From assembly GCF_051014685.1 (NCBI RefSeq), contig NC_135055.1:124001-188000 (forward strand): 64,000 nt of DNA. The letters run 5' to 3'. A model generated the notes under the pieces. That model did not search any database and was not told the origin of the DNA. It saw nothing but the letters and a program-made list of their open reading frames with translations. Made by a program: the position numbers and the translations under genes. Position 1 is the first letter of the stretch. Each line of letters opens with the position of its first letter. Below are positions 24,188 through 38,300 of the stretch, one piece after another. Origin of the DNA: Ptiloglossa arizonensis. Taxonomy: Eukaryota > Arthropoda > Insecta > Hymenoptera > Colletidae.

Positions 24188-26811
24188 CGGCCTAGGGGAA
24201 AACTACTCATACCGTTGTAATCGGGCGAGTTTCTACTTTCAGATGCAACAGAAATTTTGCGGATTGGTCAATCCGTTCGCGAGATATGGCAGTTTTGAGG
24301 TAAGAAACGCTTGAGAAACTCCAAATTTTCGCAGTTCTGATGCTCGAAACGAATACCTAGAACGGCCTAGGGGAAAACTACTCATACCGTTGTAATCGGG
24401 CGTGTTTCTACTTTCAGATGCAACAGAAATTTTGCGGATTGGTCAATCCGTTCGCGAGATATGGCAGTTTGGAGGTAAGAAACGCTTGAGAAACTCCAAA
24501 TTTTCGCAGTTCTGATGCTCGAAACGAATAACTAGAACGGCCTAGGGGAAAACTACTCATACCGTTGTAATCGGGCGAGTTTCTACTTTCAGATGCAACA
24601 GAAATTTTGCGGATTGGTCAATCCGTTCGCGAGATATGGCAGTTTTGAGGTAAGAAACGCTTGAGAAACTCCAAATTTTCGCAGTTCTGATGCTCGAAAC
24701 GAATACCTAGAACGGCCTAGGGGAAAACTACTCATACCGTTGTAATCGGGCGTGTTTCTACTTTCAGATGCAACAGAAATTTTGCGGATTGGTCAATCCG
24801 TTCGCGAGATATGGCAGTTTTGAGGTAAGAAACGCTTGAGAAACTCCAAATTTTCGCAGTTCTGATGCTCGAAACGCATAACTAGAACGGCCTAGGGGAA
24901 AACTACTCATACAGTTGTAATCGGGCGAGTTTCTATTTTCAGGTGCAACAGAAATTATGCGGATTGGTCAATCCGTTCGCGAGATATGGCAGTTTTGAGG
25001 TAAGAAACGCTTGAGAAACTCCAAATTTTCGCAGTTCTGATGCTCGAAACGAATAACTAGAACGGCCTAGGGGAAAACTACTCATACCGTTGTAATCGGG
25101 CGAGTTTATACTTCCAGATGCAACAGAAATTTTGCGGTTTGGTCAATCCGTTCGCGAGATATGGCAGTTTTGAGGTAAGAAACGCTTGAGAAACTCAAAA
25201 TTTTCGCAGTTCTGATGCTCGAAACGCATAACTAGAACGGCCTAGGGGAAAAGTACGCATACCGTTGTAATCGGGCGAGTTTCTACTTTCAGATGCAACA
25301 GAAATTTTGCGGATTGGTCAATCCGTTCGCGAGATATGGCAGTTTTGAGGTAAGGAACGCTTGAGAAACTCCAAATTTTCGCAGTTCTGATGCTCGAAAC
25401 GAATACCTAGAACGACCTAGGGGAAAACTACTCATACCGTTGTAATCGGGCGTGTTTATACTTTCAGATGCAACAGAAATTTTGCGGATTGGTCAATCCG
25501 TTCGCGAGATATGGCAGTTTTGAGGTAAGAAACGCTTGAGAAACTCCAAATTTTCGCAGTTCTGATGCGCGAAACGAATAACTAGAACGGCTTAGGGGAA
25601 AACTACTCATACCGTTGTAATCGGGCGTGTTTCTACTTTCAGATGCAACAGAAATTTTGCGGATTGGTCAATCCGTTCGCTAGATATGGCAGTTTGGAGG
25701 TAAGAAACGCTTGAGAAACTCCAAATTTTCGCAGTTCTGATACTCGAAACGAATAACTAGAACGGCCTAGGGGAAAACTACTCATACCGTTGTAATCGGG
25801 CGAGTTTCTACTTTCAGATGCATCAGAAATTTTTCGGATTGGTCAATCCGTTCGCGAGATATGGCAGTTTTGAGGTAAGAAACGCTTGAGAAACTCCAAA
25901 TTTTCGCAGTTCTGATGCTCGAAACGAATACCTAGAACGGCCTAGGGGAAAACTACTCATACCGTTGTAATCGGGCGAGTTTCTACTTTCAGATGCATCA
26001 GAAATTTTGCGGATTGGTCAATCCGTTCGCGAGATATGGCAATTTTGAGGTAAGAAACGCTTGAGAAACTCCAAATTTTCGCAGTTCTGATGCTCGAAAC
26101 GAATACCTAGAACGGCCTAGGGGAAAACTACTCATACCGTTGTAATCGGGCGTGTTTCTACTTTCAGATGCAACAGAAATTTTGCGGATTGGTCAATCCG
26201 TTCGCGAGATATGGCAGTTTTGAGGTAAGAAACGCTTGAGAAACTCCAAATTTTCGCAGTTCTGATGCTCGAAACGCATAACTAGAACGGCCTAGGGGAA
26301 AACTACTCATACAGTTGTAATCGGGCGAGTTTCTATTTTCAGGTGCAACAGAAATTTTGCGGATTGGTCAATCCGTTCGCGAGATATGGCAGTTTTGATG
26401 TAAGAAACGCTTGAGAAACTCAAAATTTTCGCAGTTCTGATGCTCGAAACGCATAACTAGAACGGCCTAGGGGAAGAGTACGCATACCGTTGTAATCGGG
26501 CGAGTTTCTACTTTCTGATGCAACAGAAATTTTGCGGATTGGTCAATCCGTTCGCGAGATATGGCAGTTTTGAGGTAAGGAACGCTTGAGAAACTCCAAA
26601 TTTTCGCAGTTCTGATGCTCGAAACGAATACCTAGAACGGCCTAGGGGAAAACTACTCATACCGTTGTAATCGGGCGTGTTTCTACTTTCAGATGCAACA
26701 GAAATTTTGCGGATTGGTCAATCCGTTCGCGAGATATGGCAGTTTTGAGGTAAGAAACGCTTGAGAAACTCCAAATTTTCGCAGTTCTGATGCTCGAAAC
26801 GCATAACTAGA
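23313..26811 (+). repeat. HOR block B (unit lacking 3 monomers)
   Basis: 23313-26679 matches block A (18413-21779) at offset 4900 (28x175), including gaaattatgc at 24951, aacgacctagg at 25411, gatactcg at 25740 and ttttcggatt at 25831. After 26679 the alignment to A jumps to offset 4375 (25x175), so three monomers present in A (about 21779-22304) are missing. From marker accaactcat at 23501 to 27001 is 3500 bases, 20 monomers, as expected for 23 minus 3. A private change is aatagttcgc at about 23674, where A and C have agagtacgc. Confidence 0.85.
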
Positions 26812-29800
26812 ACGGCCTAGGGGAAAACTACTCATACAGTTGTAATCGGGCGAGTTTCTATTTTCAGGTGCAACAGAAATTTTGCGGATTGGTCAATCCG
26901 TTCGCGAGATATGGCAGTTTTGAGGTAAGAAACGCTTGAGAAACTCAAAATTTTCGCAGTTCTGATGCCCGGAACGAATAACTGGAACGGCCTAGGGGAA
27001 ACCAACTCATACCGTTGTAATCGGGCGAGTTTATACTTTCAGATGCAACAGAAATTTTGCGGATTGGTCAATCCGTTCGCGAGATATGGCAGTTTTGATG
27101 TAAGAAACGCTTGAGAAACACAAAATTTTCGCAGTTCTGATGCTCGAAACGCATAACTAGAACGGCCTAGGGGAAGAGTACGCATACCGTTGTAATCGGG
27201 CGAGTTTCTACTTTCTGATGCAACAGAAATTTTGCGGATTGGTCAATCCATTCGCGAGATATGGCAGTTTTGAGGTAAGGAACGCTTGAGAAACTCCAAA
27301 TTTTCGCAGTTCTGATGCTCGAAACGAATACCTAGAACGGCCTAGGGGAAAACTACTCATACCGTTGTAATCGGGCGTGTTTATACTTTCAGATGCAACA
27401 GAAATTTTGCGGATTGGTCAATCCGTTCGCGAGATATGGCAGTTTTGAGGTAAGAAACGCTTGAGAAACTCCAAATTTTCGCAGTTCTGATGCGCGAAAC
27501 GAATAACTAGAACGGCTTAGGGGAAAACTACTCATACCGTTGTAATCGGGCGTGTTTCTACTTTCAGATGCAACAGAAATTTTGCGGATTGGTCAATCCG
27601 TTCGCTAGATATGGCAGTTTGGAGGTAAGAAACGCTTGAGAAACTCCAAATTTTCGCAGTTCTGATGCTCGAAACGAATAACTAGAACGGCCTAGGGGAA
27701 AACTACTCATACCGTTGTAATCGGGCGAGTTTCTACTTTCAGATGCAACAGAAATTTTGCGGATTGGTCAATCCGTTCGCGAGATATGGCAGTTTTGAGG
27801 TAAGAAACGCTTGAGAAACTCCAAATTTTCGCAGTTCTGATGCTCGAAACGAATACCTAGAACGGCCTAGGGGAAAACTACTCATACCGTTGTAATCGGG
27901 CGTGTTTCTACTTTCAGATGCAACAGAAATTTTGCGGATTGGTCAATCCGTTCGCGAGATATGGCAGTTTGGAGGTAAGAAACGCTTGAGAAACTCCAAA
28001 TTTTCGCAGTTCTGATGCTCGAAACGAATAACTAGAACGGCCTAGGGGAAAACTACTCATACCGTTGTAATCGGGCGAGTTTCTACTTTCAGATGCAACA
28101 GAAATTTTGCGGATTGGTCAATCCGTTCGCGAGATATGGCAGTTTTGAGGTAAGAAACGCTTGAGAAACTCCAAATTTTCGCAGTTCTGATGCTCGAAAC
28201 GAATACCTAGAACGGCCTAGGGGAAAACTACTCATACCGTTGTAATCGGGCGTGTTTCTACTTTCAGATGCAACAGAAATTTTGCGGATTGGTCAATCCG
28301 TTCGCGAGATATGGCAGTTTTGAGGTAAGAAACGCTTGAGAAACTCCAAATTTTCGCAGTTCTGATGCTCGAAACGCATAACTAGAACGGCCTAGGGGAA
28401 AACTACTCATACAGTTGTAATCGGGCGAGTTTCTATTTTCAGGTGCAACAGAAATTTTGCGGATTGGTCAATCCGTTCGCGAGATATGGCAGTTTTGAGG
28501 TAAGAAACGCTTGAGAAACTCCAAATTTTCGCAGTTCTGATGCTCGAAACGAATAACTAGAACGGCCTAGGGGAAAACTACTCATACAGTTGTAATCGGG
28601 CGAGTTTCTATTTTCAGGTGCAACAGAAATTTTGCGGATTGGTCAATCCGTTCGCGAGATATGGCAGTTTTGAGGTAAGAAACGCTTGAGAAACTCCAAA
28701 TTTTCGCAGTTCTGATGCTCGAAACGAATAACTAGAACGGCCTAGGGGAAAACTACTCATACCGTTGTAATCGGGCGAGTTTATACTTCCAGATGCAACA
28801 GAAATTTTGCGGTTTGGTCAATCCGTTCGCGAGATATGGCAGTTTTGAGGTAAGAAACGCTTGAGAAACTCAAAATTTTCGCAGTTCTGATGCTCGAAAC
28901 GCATAACTAGAACGGCCTAGGGGAAAAGTACGCATACCTTTGTAATCGGGCGAGTTTCTACTTTCAGATGCAACAGAAATTTTGCGGATTGGTCAATCCG
29001 TTCGCGAGATATGGCAGTTTTGAGGTAAGGAACGCTTGAGAAACTCCAAATTTTCGCAGTTCTGATGCTCGAAACGAATACCTAGAACGACCTAGGGGAA
29101 AACTACTCATACCGTTGTAATCGGGCGTGTTTATACTTTCAGATGCAACAGAAATTTTGCGGATTGGTCAATCCGTTCGCGAGATATGGCAGTTTTGAGG
29201 TAAGAAACGCTTGAGAAACTCCAAATTTTCGCAGTTCTGATGCGCGAAACGAATAACTAGAACGGCTTAGGGGAAAACTACTCATACCGTTGTAATCGGG
29301 CGTGTTTCTACTTTCAGATGCAACAGAAATTTTGCGGATTGGTCAATCCGTTCGCTAGATATGGCAGTTTGGAGGTAAGAAACGCTTGAGAAACTCCAAA
29401 TTTTCGCAGTTCTGATACTCGAAACGAATAACTAGAACGGCCTAGGGGAAAACTACTCATACCGTTGTAATCGGGCGAGTTTCTACTTTCAGATGCATCA
29501 GAAATTTTTCGGATTGGTCAATCCGTTCGCGAGATATGGCAGTTTTGAGGTAAGAAACGCTTGAGAAACTCCAAATTTTCGCAGTTCTGATGCTCGAAAC
29601 GAATACCTAGAACGGCCTAGGGGAAAACTACTCATACCGTTGTAATCGGGCGAGTTTCTACTTTCAGATGCATCAGAAATTTTGCGGATTGGTCAATCCG
29701 TTCGCGAGATATGGCAATTTTGAGGTAAGAAACGCTTGAGAAACTCCAAATTTTCGCAGTTCTGATGCTCGAAACGAATACCTAGAACGGCCTAGGGGAA

Positions 29801-30722
29801 AACTACTCATACCGTTGTAATCGGGCGTGTTTCTACTTTCAGATGCAACAGAAATTTTGCGGATTGGTCAATCCGTTCGCGAGATATGGCAGTTTTGAGG
29901 TAAGAAACGCTTGAGAAACTCCAAATTTTCGCAGTTCTGATGCTCGAAACGCATAACTAGAACGGCCTAGGGGAAAACTACTCATACAGTTGTAATCGGG
30001 CGAGTTTCTATTTTCAGGTGCAACAGAAATTTTGCGGATTGGTCAATCCGTTCGCGAGATATGGCAGTTTTGATGTAAGAAACGCTTGAGAAACTCAAAA
30101 TTTTCGCAGTTCTGATGCTCGAAACGCATAACTAGAACGGCCTAGGGGAAGAGTACGCATACCGTTGTAATCGGGCGAGTTTCTACTTTCTGATGCAACA
30201 GAAATTTTGCGGATTGGTCAATCCGTTCGCGAGATATGGCAGTTTTGAGGTAAGGAACGCTTGAGAAACTCCAAATTTTCGCAGTTCTGATGCTCGAAAC
30301 GAATACCTAGAACGGCCTAGGGGAAAACTACTCATACCGTTGTAATCGGGCGTGATTATACTTTCAGATGCAACAGAAATTTTGCGGATTGGTCAATCCG
30401 TTCGCGAGATATGGCAGTTTTGAGGTAAGAAACGCTTGAGAAACTCCAAATTTTCGCAGTTCTGATGCGCGAAACGAATAACTAGAACGGCATAGGGGAA
30501 AACTACTCATACCGTTGTAATCGGGCGTGTTTCTACTTTCAGATGCAACAGAAATTTTGCGGATTGGTTAATCCGTTCGCTAGATATGGCAGTTTGGAGG
30601 TAAGAAACGCTTGAGAAACTCCAAATTTTCGCAGTTCTGATGCTCGAAACGAATAACTAGAACGGCCTAGGGGAAAACTACTCATACCGTTGTAATCGGG
30701 CGAGTTTCTACTTTCAGATGCA
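26812..30722 (+). repeat. HOR block C (unit with 1 extra monomer, truncated)
   Basis: The front of the block matches B at offset 3500. From about 28620 it matches B at offset 3675 (21x175), because one catacagttg/tattttcaggtg monomer is present twice (around 28441 and 28616). Diagnostic markers are aacgacctagg at 29086, gatactcg at 29415 and ttttcggatt at about 29507. At 30351-30722 it carries cgtgattata, cggcatagg and ggttaatccg, which B lacks and A has. C is therefore not derived from B as it now stands. It ends near 30722, where the following monomers change type. Confidence 0.85.
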
Positions 30723-31459
30723 ACAGAAATTTTGCGGATTGGTCAATCCGATCGCGAGATATGGCAGTTTTGAGGTAAGAAACGCTTGAGAAACTCCAAA
30801 TTTTCGCAGTTCTGATGCTCGAAACGCATAACTAGAACGGCCTAGGGGAAAACTACTCATACATTTGTAATCGGGCGAGTTTCTATTTTCAGGTGCAACA
30901 GAAATTTTGCGGATTGGTCAATCCGTTCGCGAGATATGGCAGTTTTGACGTAAGAAACGCTTGAGAAACTCCAAATTTTCGCAGTTCTGATGCTCGAAAC
31001 GAATAACTAGAACGGCCTAGGGGAAAACTACTCATACCGTTGTAATCGGGCGAGTTTCTACTTCCAGATGCAACAGAAATTTTGCGGTTTGGTCAATCCG
31101 TTCGCGAGATATGGCAGTTTTGAGGTAAGAAACGCTTGAGAAACTCAAAATTTTCGCAGTTCTGATGCTCGAAACGCATAACTAGAACGGCCTAGGGGAA
31201 AAGTACGCATACCGTTGTAATCGGGCGAGTTTCTACTTTCAGATGCAACAGAAATTTTGCGGATTGGTCAATCCGTTCGCGAGATATGGCAGTTTTGAGA
31301 TAAGGAACGCTTGAGAAACTCCAAATTTTCGCAGTTCTGATGCTCGAAACGCATAACTAGAACGGCCTAGGGGAAAAGTACGCATACCGTTGTAATCGGG
31401 CGAGTTTCTACTTTCAGATGCAACAGAAATTTTGCGGATTGGTCAATCCGATCGCGAGA
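30723..31459 (+). repeat. Junction segment between HOR domains
   Basis: About four monomers lie between block C and the 3850-bp tandem units. The change ccgatcgcgag occurs at 30751 and again at 31451, 700 bases (4 monomers) apart, each followed by a gcataactag/catttg/gacgtaag monomer, so a short 4-monomer duplication lies at this boundary. A private donor-like change, gagataagg, is at about 31297. No non-satellite sequence is present. Confidence 0.7.
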
Positions 31460-34400
31460 TATGGCAGTTTTGAGGTAAGAAACGCTTGAGAAACTCCAAA
31501 TTTTCGCAGTTCTGATGCTCGAAACGCATAACTAGAACGGCCTAGGGGAAAACTACTCATACATTTGTAATCGGGCGAGTTTCTATTTTCAGGTGCAACA
31601 GAAATTTTGCGGATTGGTCAATCCGTTCGCGAGATATGGCAGTTTTGACGTAAGAAACGCTTGAGAAACTCCAAATTTTCGCAGTTCTGATGCTCGAAAC
31701 GAATAACTAGAACGGCCTAGGGGAAAACTACTCATACCGTTGTAATCGGGCGAGTTTCTACTTTCAGATGCAACAGAAATTTTGCGGATTGGTCAATCCG
31801 TTCGCGAGATATGGCAGTTTTGAGGTAAGAAACGCTTGAGAATCTCAAAATTTTCGCAGTTCTGATGCCCGGAACGAATAACTGGAACGGCCTAGGGGAA
31901 AACTACTCACACCCTTGTAATCGGGCGAGTTTCTACTTTCAGATGCAACAGAAATTTTGCGGATTGGTCAAACCGTTCGCGAGATATGGCAGTTTGGAGG
32001 TAAGAAACGCTTGAGAAACTCCAAATTTTCGCAGTTCTGATGCTCGAAACGAATAACTAGAACGGCCTAGGAGAAAACTACTCATACCGTTGTAATCGGG
32101 CGTGTTTATACTTTCAGATGCAACAGAAATTTTGCGGATTGGTCAATCCGTTCGCGAGATATGGCAGTTTTGAGGTAAGAAACGCTTGAGAAACTCCAAA
32201 TTTTCGCAGTTCTGATGCTCGAAACGAATACCAAGAACGGCCTAGGGGAAAACTACTCATACCGTTGTAATCGGGCGTGTTTCTACTTTCAGATGCAACA
32301 GAAATTTTGCGGATTGGTCAATCCGTTCGCGAGATATGGCAGTTTTGAGGTAAAAAACGCTTGAGAAACTCAAATTTTCGCAGTTCTGATGCTCGAAACG
32401 CATAACTAGAACGGCCTAGGGGAAAACTACTCATACATTTGTAATCGGGCGAGTTTCTATTTTCAGGTGCAACAGAAATTTTGCGGATTGGTCAATCCGT
32501 TCGCGAGATATGGCAGTTTTGACGTAAGAAACGCTTGAGAAACTCCAAATTTTCGCAGTTCTGATGCTCGAAACGAATAACTAGAACGGCCTAGGGGAAA
32601 ACTACTCATACCGTTGTAATCGGGCGAGTTTCTACTTTCAGATGCAACAGAAATTTTGCGGATTGGTCAATCCGTTCGCGAGATATGGCAGTTTTGAGGT
32701 AAGAAACGCTTGAGAATCTCAAAATTTTCGCAGTTCTGATGCCCGGAACGAATAACTGGAACGGCCTAGGGGAAAACTACTCATACCCTTGTATTCGGGC
32801 GAGTTTCTACTTTCAGATGCAACAGAAATTTTGCGGATTGGTCAAACCGTTCGCGAGATATGGCAGTTTGGAGGTAAGAAACGCTTGAGAAACTCCAAAT
32901 TTTCGCAGTTCTGATGCTCGAAACGAATAACTAGAACGGCCTAGGGGAAAACTACTCATACCGTTGTAATCGGGCGTGTTTATACTTTCAGATGCAACAG
33001 AAATTTTGCGGATTGGTCAATCCGTTCGCGAGATATGGCTGTTTTGAGGTAAGAAACCCTTGAGAAACTCCAAATTTTCGCTGTTCTGATGCGCGAAACG
33101 AATAACTAGAACGGCTTAGGGGAAAACTGCTCATACCGTTGTAATCGGGCGAGTTTCTACTTTCAGATGCAACAGAAATTTTGCGGATTGGTCAATCCGT
33201 TCGCTAGATATGGCAGTTTGGAGGTAAGAAACGCTTGAGAAACTCCAAATTTTCGCAGTTCTGATGCTCGAAACGAATAACTAGAACGGCTTAGGGGAAA
33301 ACTACTCATACCTTTGTAATCGGGCGAGTTTCTACTTTCAGATGCAACAGAAATTTTGCGGATTGGTCAATCCGTTCGCTAGAGATGGCAGTTTTGAGGT
33401 AAGAAACGCTTGAGAAACTCAAAATTTTCGCAGTTCTGATGCCCGGAACGAATAACTGGAACGGCCTAGGGGAAAACTACTCATACCCTTGTAATCGGGC
33501 GAGTTTCTACTTTCAGATGCAACAGAAATTTTGCGGATTGGTCAAACCGTTCGCGAGATATGGCAGTTTGTATGTAAGAAACGCTTGAGAAACTCCAAAT
33601 TTTCGCAGTTCTGATGCTCGAAACGAATAACTAGAACGGCCTAGGGGAAAACTACTCATACCGTTGTAATCGGGCGTGTTTATACTTTCAGATGCAACAG
33701 AAATTTTGCGGATTGGTCAATCCGTTCGCGAGATATGGCAGTTTTGAGGTAAGAAACGCTTGAGAAACTCCAAATTTTCGCAGTTCTGATGCTCGAAACG
33801 AATAACTAGAACGGCTTAGGGGAAAACTACTCATACCTTTGTAATCGGGCGAGTTTCTACTTTCAGATGCAACAGAAATTTTGCGGATTGGTCAATCCGT
33901 TCGCTAGATATGGCAGTTTTGAGGTAAGAAACGCTTGAGAAACTCAAAATTTTCGCAGATCTGATGCTCGAAACGCATAACTAGAACGGCCTAGGGGAAA
34001 ACTACTCATACCGTTGTAATCGGGCGAGTTTATACTTTCGGATGCAACAGAAATTTTGCGGATTGGTCGATCCGTTCGCGAGATATGGCAGTTTTGAGGT
34101 AAGAAACGCTTGAGAATCTCAAAATTTTCGCAGTTCTGATGCCCGGAACGAACAACTGGAACGGCCTAGGGGAAAACTACTCATACCCTTGTAATCGGGC
34201 GAGTTTCTACTTTCAGATGCAACAGAAATTTTGCGGATTGGTCAAACCGTTCGCGAGATATGGCAGTTTGGATGTAAGAAACGCTTGAGAAACTCCAAAT
34301 TTTCGCAGTTCTGATGCTCGAAACGAATAACTAGAACGGCCTAGGGGAAAACTACTCATACCGTTGTAATCGGGCGTGTTTATACTTTCAGATGCAACAG

Positions 34401-35309
34401 AAATTTTGCGGATTGGTCAATCCGTTCGCGAGATATGGCAGTTTTGAGGTAAGAAACGCTTGAGAAACTCCAAATTTTCGCTGTTCTGATGCGCGAAACG
34501 AATAACTAGAACGGCTTAGGGGAAAACTGCTCATACCGTTGTAATCGGGCGAGTTTCTACTTTCAGATGCAACAGAAATTTTGCGGATTGGTCAATCCGT
34601 TCGCTAGATATGGCAGTTTGGAGGTAAGAAACGCTTGAGAAACTCCAAATTTTCGCAGTTCTGATGCTCGAAACGAATAACTAGAACGGCTTAGGGGAAA
34701 ACTACTCATACCTTTGTAATCGGGCGAGTTTCTACTTTCAGATGCAACAGAAATTTTGCGGATTGGTCAATCCGTTCGCTAGATATGGCAGTTTTGAGGT
34801 AAGAAACGCTTGAGAAACTCAAAATATTCGCAGATCTGATGCTCGAAACGCATAACTAGAACGGCCTAGGGCAAAACTACTCATACCTTTGTAATCGGGC
34901 GAGTTTCTACTTTCAGATGCAACAGAAATTTTGCGGATTGGTCAATCCGTTCGCTAGATATGGCAGTTTGGAGGTAAGAAACGCTTGAGAAACTCCAAAT
35001 TTTCGCAGTTCTGATGCTCGAAACGAATAACTAGAACGGCCTAGGGGAAAACTACTCATACCGTTGTAATCGGGCGAGTTTATACTTTCAGATGCAACAG
35101 AAATTTTGCGGATTGGTCAATCCGTTCGCGAGATATGGCAGTTTTGAGGTAAGAAACGCTTGAGAAACTCAAAATTTTCGCAGTTCTGATGCTCGAAACG
35201 CATAACTAGAACGGCCTAGGGGAAAAGTACGCATACCGTTGTAATCGGGCGAGTTTCTACTTCCTGATGCAACAGAAATTTTGCGGATTGGTCAATCCGT
35301 TCGCGAGGT
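31460..35309 (+). repeat. 22-monomer HOR, copy 1
   Basis: Marker series: ctcacacccttg (31905), ggagaaaac (about 32070), accaagaacgg (about 32230), cttgtattcgg (32789), gaaacccttg (about 33054), ctagagatgg (about 33379), tttgtatgtaag (33568), cagatctgatg, ggtcgatccg, cgaacaactgg, aaatattcgcagatctg and gggcaaaac. All recur in copy 2 at +3849 before, and +3850 after, the single missing A near 32371 (caaattttcg here, caaaattttcg in copy 2). Apart from that one-base difference I found no other difference by eye. Confidence 0.88.
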
Positions 35310-38300
35310 ATGGCAGTTTTGAGGTAAGAAACGCTTGAGAAACTCCAAATTTTCGCAGTTCTGATGCTCGAAACGCATAACTAGAACGGCCTAGGGGAAA
35401 ACTACTCATACATTTGTAATCGGGCGAGTTTCTATTTTCAGGTGCAACAGAAATTTTGCGGATTGGTCAATCCGTTCGCGAGATATGGCAGTTTTGACGT
35501 AAGAAACGCTTGAGAAACTCCAAATTTTCGCAGTTCTGATGCTCGAAACGAATAACTAGAACGGCCTAGGGGAAAACTACTCATACCGTTGTAATCGGGC
35601 GAGTTTCTACTTTCAGATGCAACAGAAATTTTGCGGATTGGTCAATCCGTTCGCGAGATATGGCAGTTTTGAGGTAAGAAACGCTTGAGAATCTCAAAAT
35701 TTTCGCAGTTCTGATGCCCGGAACGAATAACTGGAACGGCCTAGGGGAAAACTACTCACACCCTTGTAATCGGGCGAGTTTCTACTTTCAGATGCAACAG
35801 AAATTTTGCGGATTGGTCAAACCGTTCGCGAGATATGGCAGTTTGGAGGTAAGAAACGCTTGAGAAACTCCAAATTTTCGCAGTTCTGATGCTCGAAACG
35901 AATAACTAGAACGGCCTAGGAGAAAACTACTCATACCGTTGTAATCGGGCGTGTTTATACTTTCAGATGCAACAGAAATTTTGCGGATTGGTCAATCCGT
36001 TCGCGAGATATGGCAGTTTTGAGGTAAGAAACGCTTGAGAAACTCCAAATTTTCGCAGTTCTGATGCTCGAAACGAATACCAAGAACGGCCTAGGGGAAA
36101 ACTACTCATACCGTTGTAATCGGGCGTGTTTCTACTTTCAGATGCAACAGAAATTTTGCGGATTGGTCAATCCGTTCGCGAGATATGGCAGTTTTGAGGT
36201 AAAAAACGCTTGAGAAACTCAAAATTTTCGCAGTTCTGATGCTCGAAACGCATAACTAGAACGGCCTAGGGGAAAACTACTCATACATTTGTAATCGGGC
36301 GAGTTTCTATTTTCAGGTGCAACAGAAATTTTGCGGATTGGTCAATCCGTTCGCGAGATATGGCAGTTTTGACGTAAGAAACGCTTGAGAAACTCCAAAT
36401 TTTCGCAGTTCTGATGCTCGAAACGAATAACTAGAACGGCCTAGGGGAAAACTACTCATACCGTTGTAATCGGGCGAGTTTCTACTTTCAGATGCAACAG
36501 AAATTTTGCGGATTGGTCAATCCGTTCGCGAGATATGGCAGTTTTGAGGTAAGAAACGCTTGAGAATCTCAAAATTTTCGCAGTTCTGATGCCCGGAACG
36601 AATAACTGGAACGGCCTAGGGGAAAACTACTCATACCCTTGTATTCGGGCGAGTTTCTACTTTCAGATGCAACAGAAATTTTGCGGATTGGTCAAACCGT
36701 TCGCGAGATATGGCAGTTTGGAGGTAAGAAACGCTTGAGAAACTCCAAATTTTCGCAGTTCTGATGCTCGAAACGAATAACTAGAACGGCCTAGGGGAAA
36801 ACTACTCATACCGTTGTAATCGGGCGTGTTTATACTTTCAGATGCAACAGAAATTTTGCGGATTGGTCAATCCGTTCGCGAGATATGGCTGTTTTGAGGT
36901 AAGAAACCCTTGAGAAACTCCAAATTTTCGCTGTTCTGATGCGCGAAACGAATAACTAGAACGGCTTAGGGGAAAACTGCTCATACCGTTGTAATCGGGC
37001 GAGTTTCTACTTTCAGATGCAACAGAAATTTTGCGGATTGGTCAATCCGTTCGCTAGATATGGCAGTTTGGAGGTAAGAAACGCTTGAGAAACTCCAAAT
37101 TTTCGCAGTTCTGATGCTCGAAACGAATAACTAGAACGGCTTAGGGGAAAACTACTCATACCTTTGTAATCGGGCGAGTTTCTACTTTCAGATGCAACAG
37201 AAATTTTGCGGATTGGTCAATCCGTTCGCTAGAGATGGCAGTTTTGAGGTAAGAAACGCTTGAGAAACTCAAAATTTTCGCAGTTCTGATGCCCGGAACG
37301 AATAACTGGAACGGCCTAGGGGAAAACTACTCATACCCTTGTAATCGGGCGAGTTTCTACTTTCAGATGCAACAGAAATTTTGCGGATTGGTCAAACCGT
37401 TCGCGAGATATGGCAGTTTGTATGTAAGAAACGCTTGAGAAACTCCAAATTTTCGCAGTTCTGATGCTCGAAACGAATAACTAGAACGGCCTAGGGGAAA
37501 ACTACTCATACCGTTGTAATCGGGCGTGTTTATACTTTCAGATGCAACAGAAATTTTGCGGATTGGTCAATCCGTTCGCGAGATATGGCAGTTTTGAGGT
37601 AAGAAACGCTTGAGAAACTCCAAATTTTCGCAGTTCTGATGCTCGAAACGAATAACTAGAACGGCTTAGGGGAAAACTACTCATACCTTTGTAATCGGGC
37701 GAGTTTCTACTTTCAGATGCAACAGAAATTTTGCGGATTGGTCAATCCGTTCGCTAGATATGGCAGTTTTGAGGTAAGAAACGCTTGAGAAACTCAAAAT
37801 TTTCGCAGATCTGATGCTCGAAACGCATAACTAGAACGGCCTAGGGGAAAACTACTCATACCGTTGTAATCGGGCGAGTTTATACTTTCGGATGCAACAG
37901 AAATTTTGCGGATTGGTCGATCCGTTCGCGAGATATGGCAGTTTTGAGGTAAGAAACGCTTGAGAATCTCAAAATTTTCGCAGTTCTGATGCCCGGAACG
38001 AACAACTGGAACGGCCTAGGGGAAAACTACTCATACCCTTGTAATCGGGCGAGTTTCTACTTTCAGATGCAACAGAAATTTTGCGGATTGGTCAAACCGT
38101 TCGCGAGATATGGCAGTTTGGATGTAAGAAACGCTTGAGAAACTCCAAATTTTCGCAGTTCTGATGCTCGAAACGAATAACTAGAACGGCCTAGGGGAAA
38201 ACTACTCATACCGTTGTAATCGGGCGTGTTTATACTTTCAGATGCAACAGAAATTTTGCGGATTGGTCAATCCGTTCGCGAGATATGGCAGTTTTGAGGT

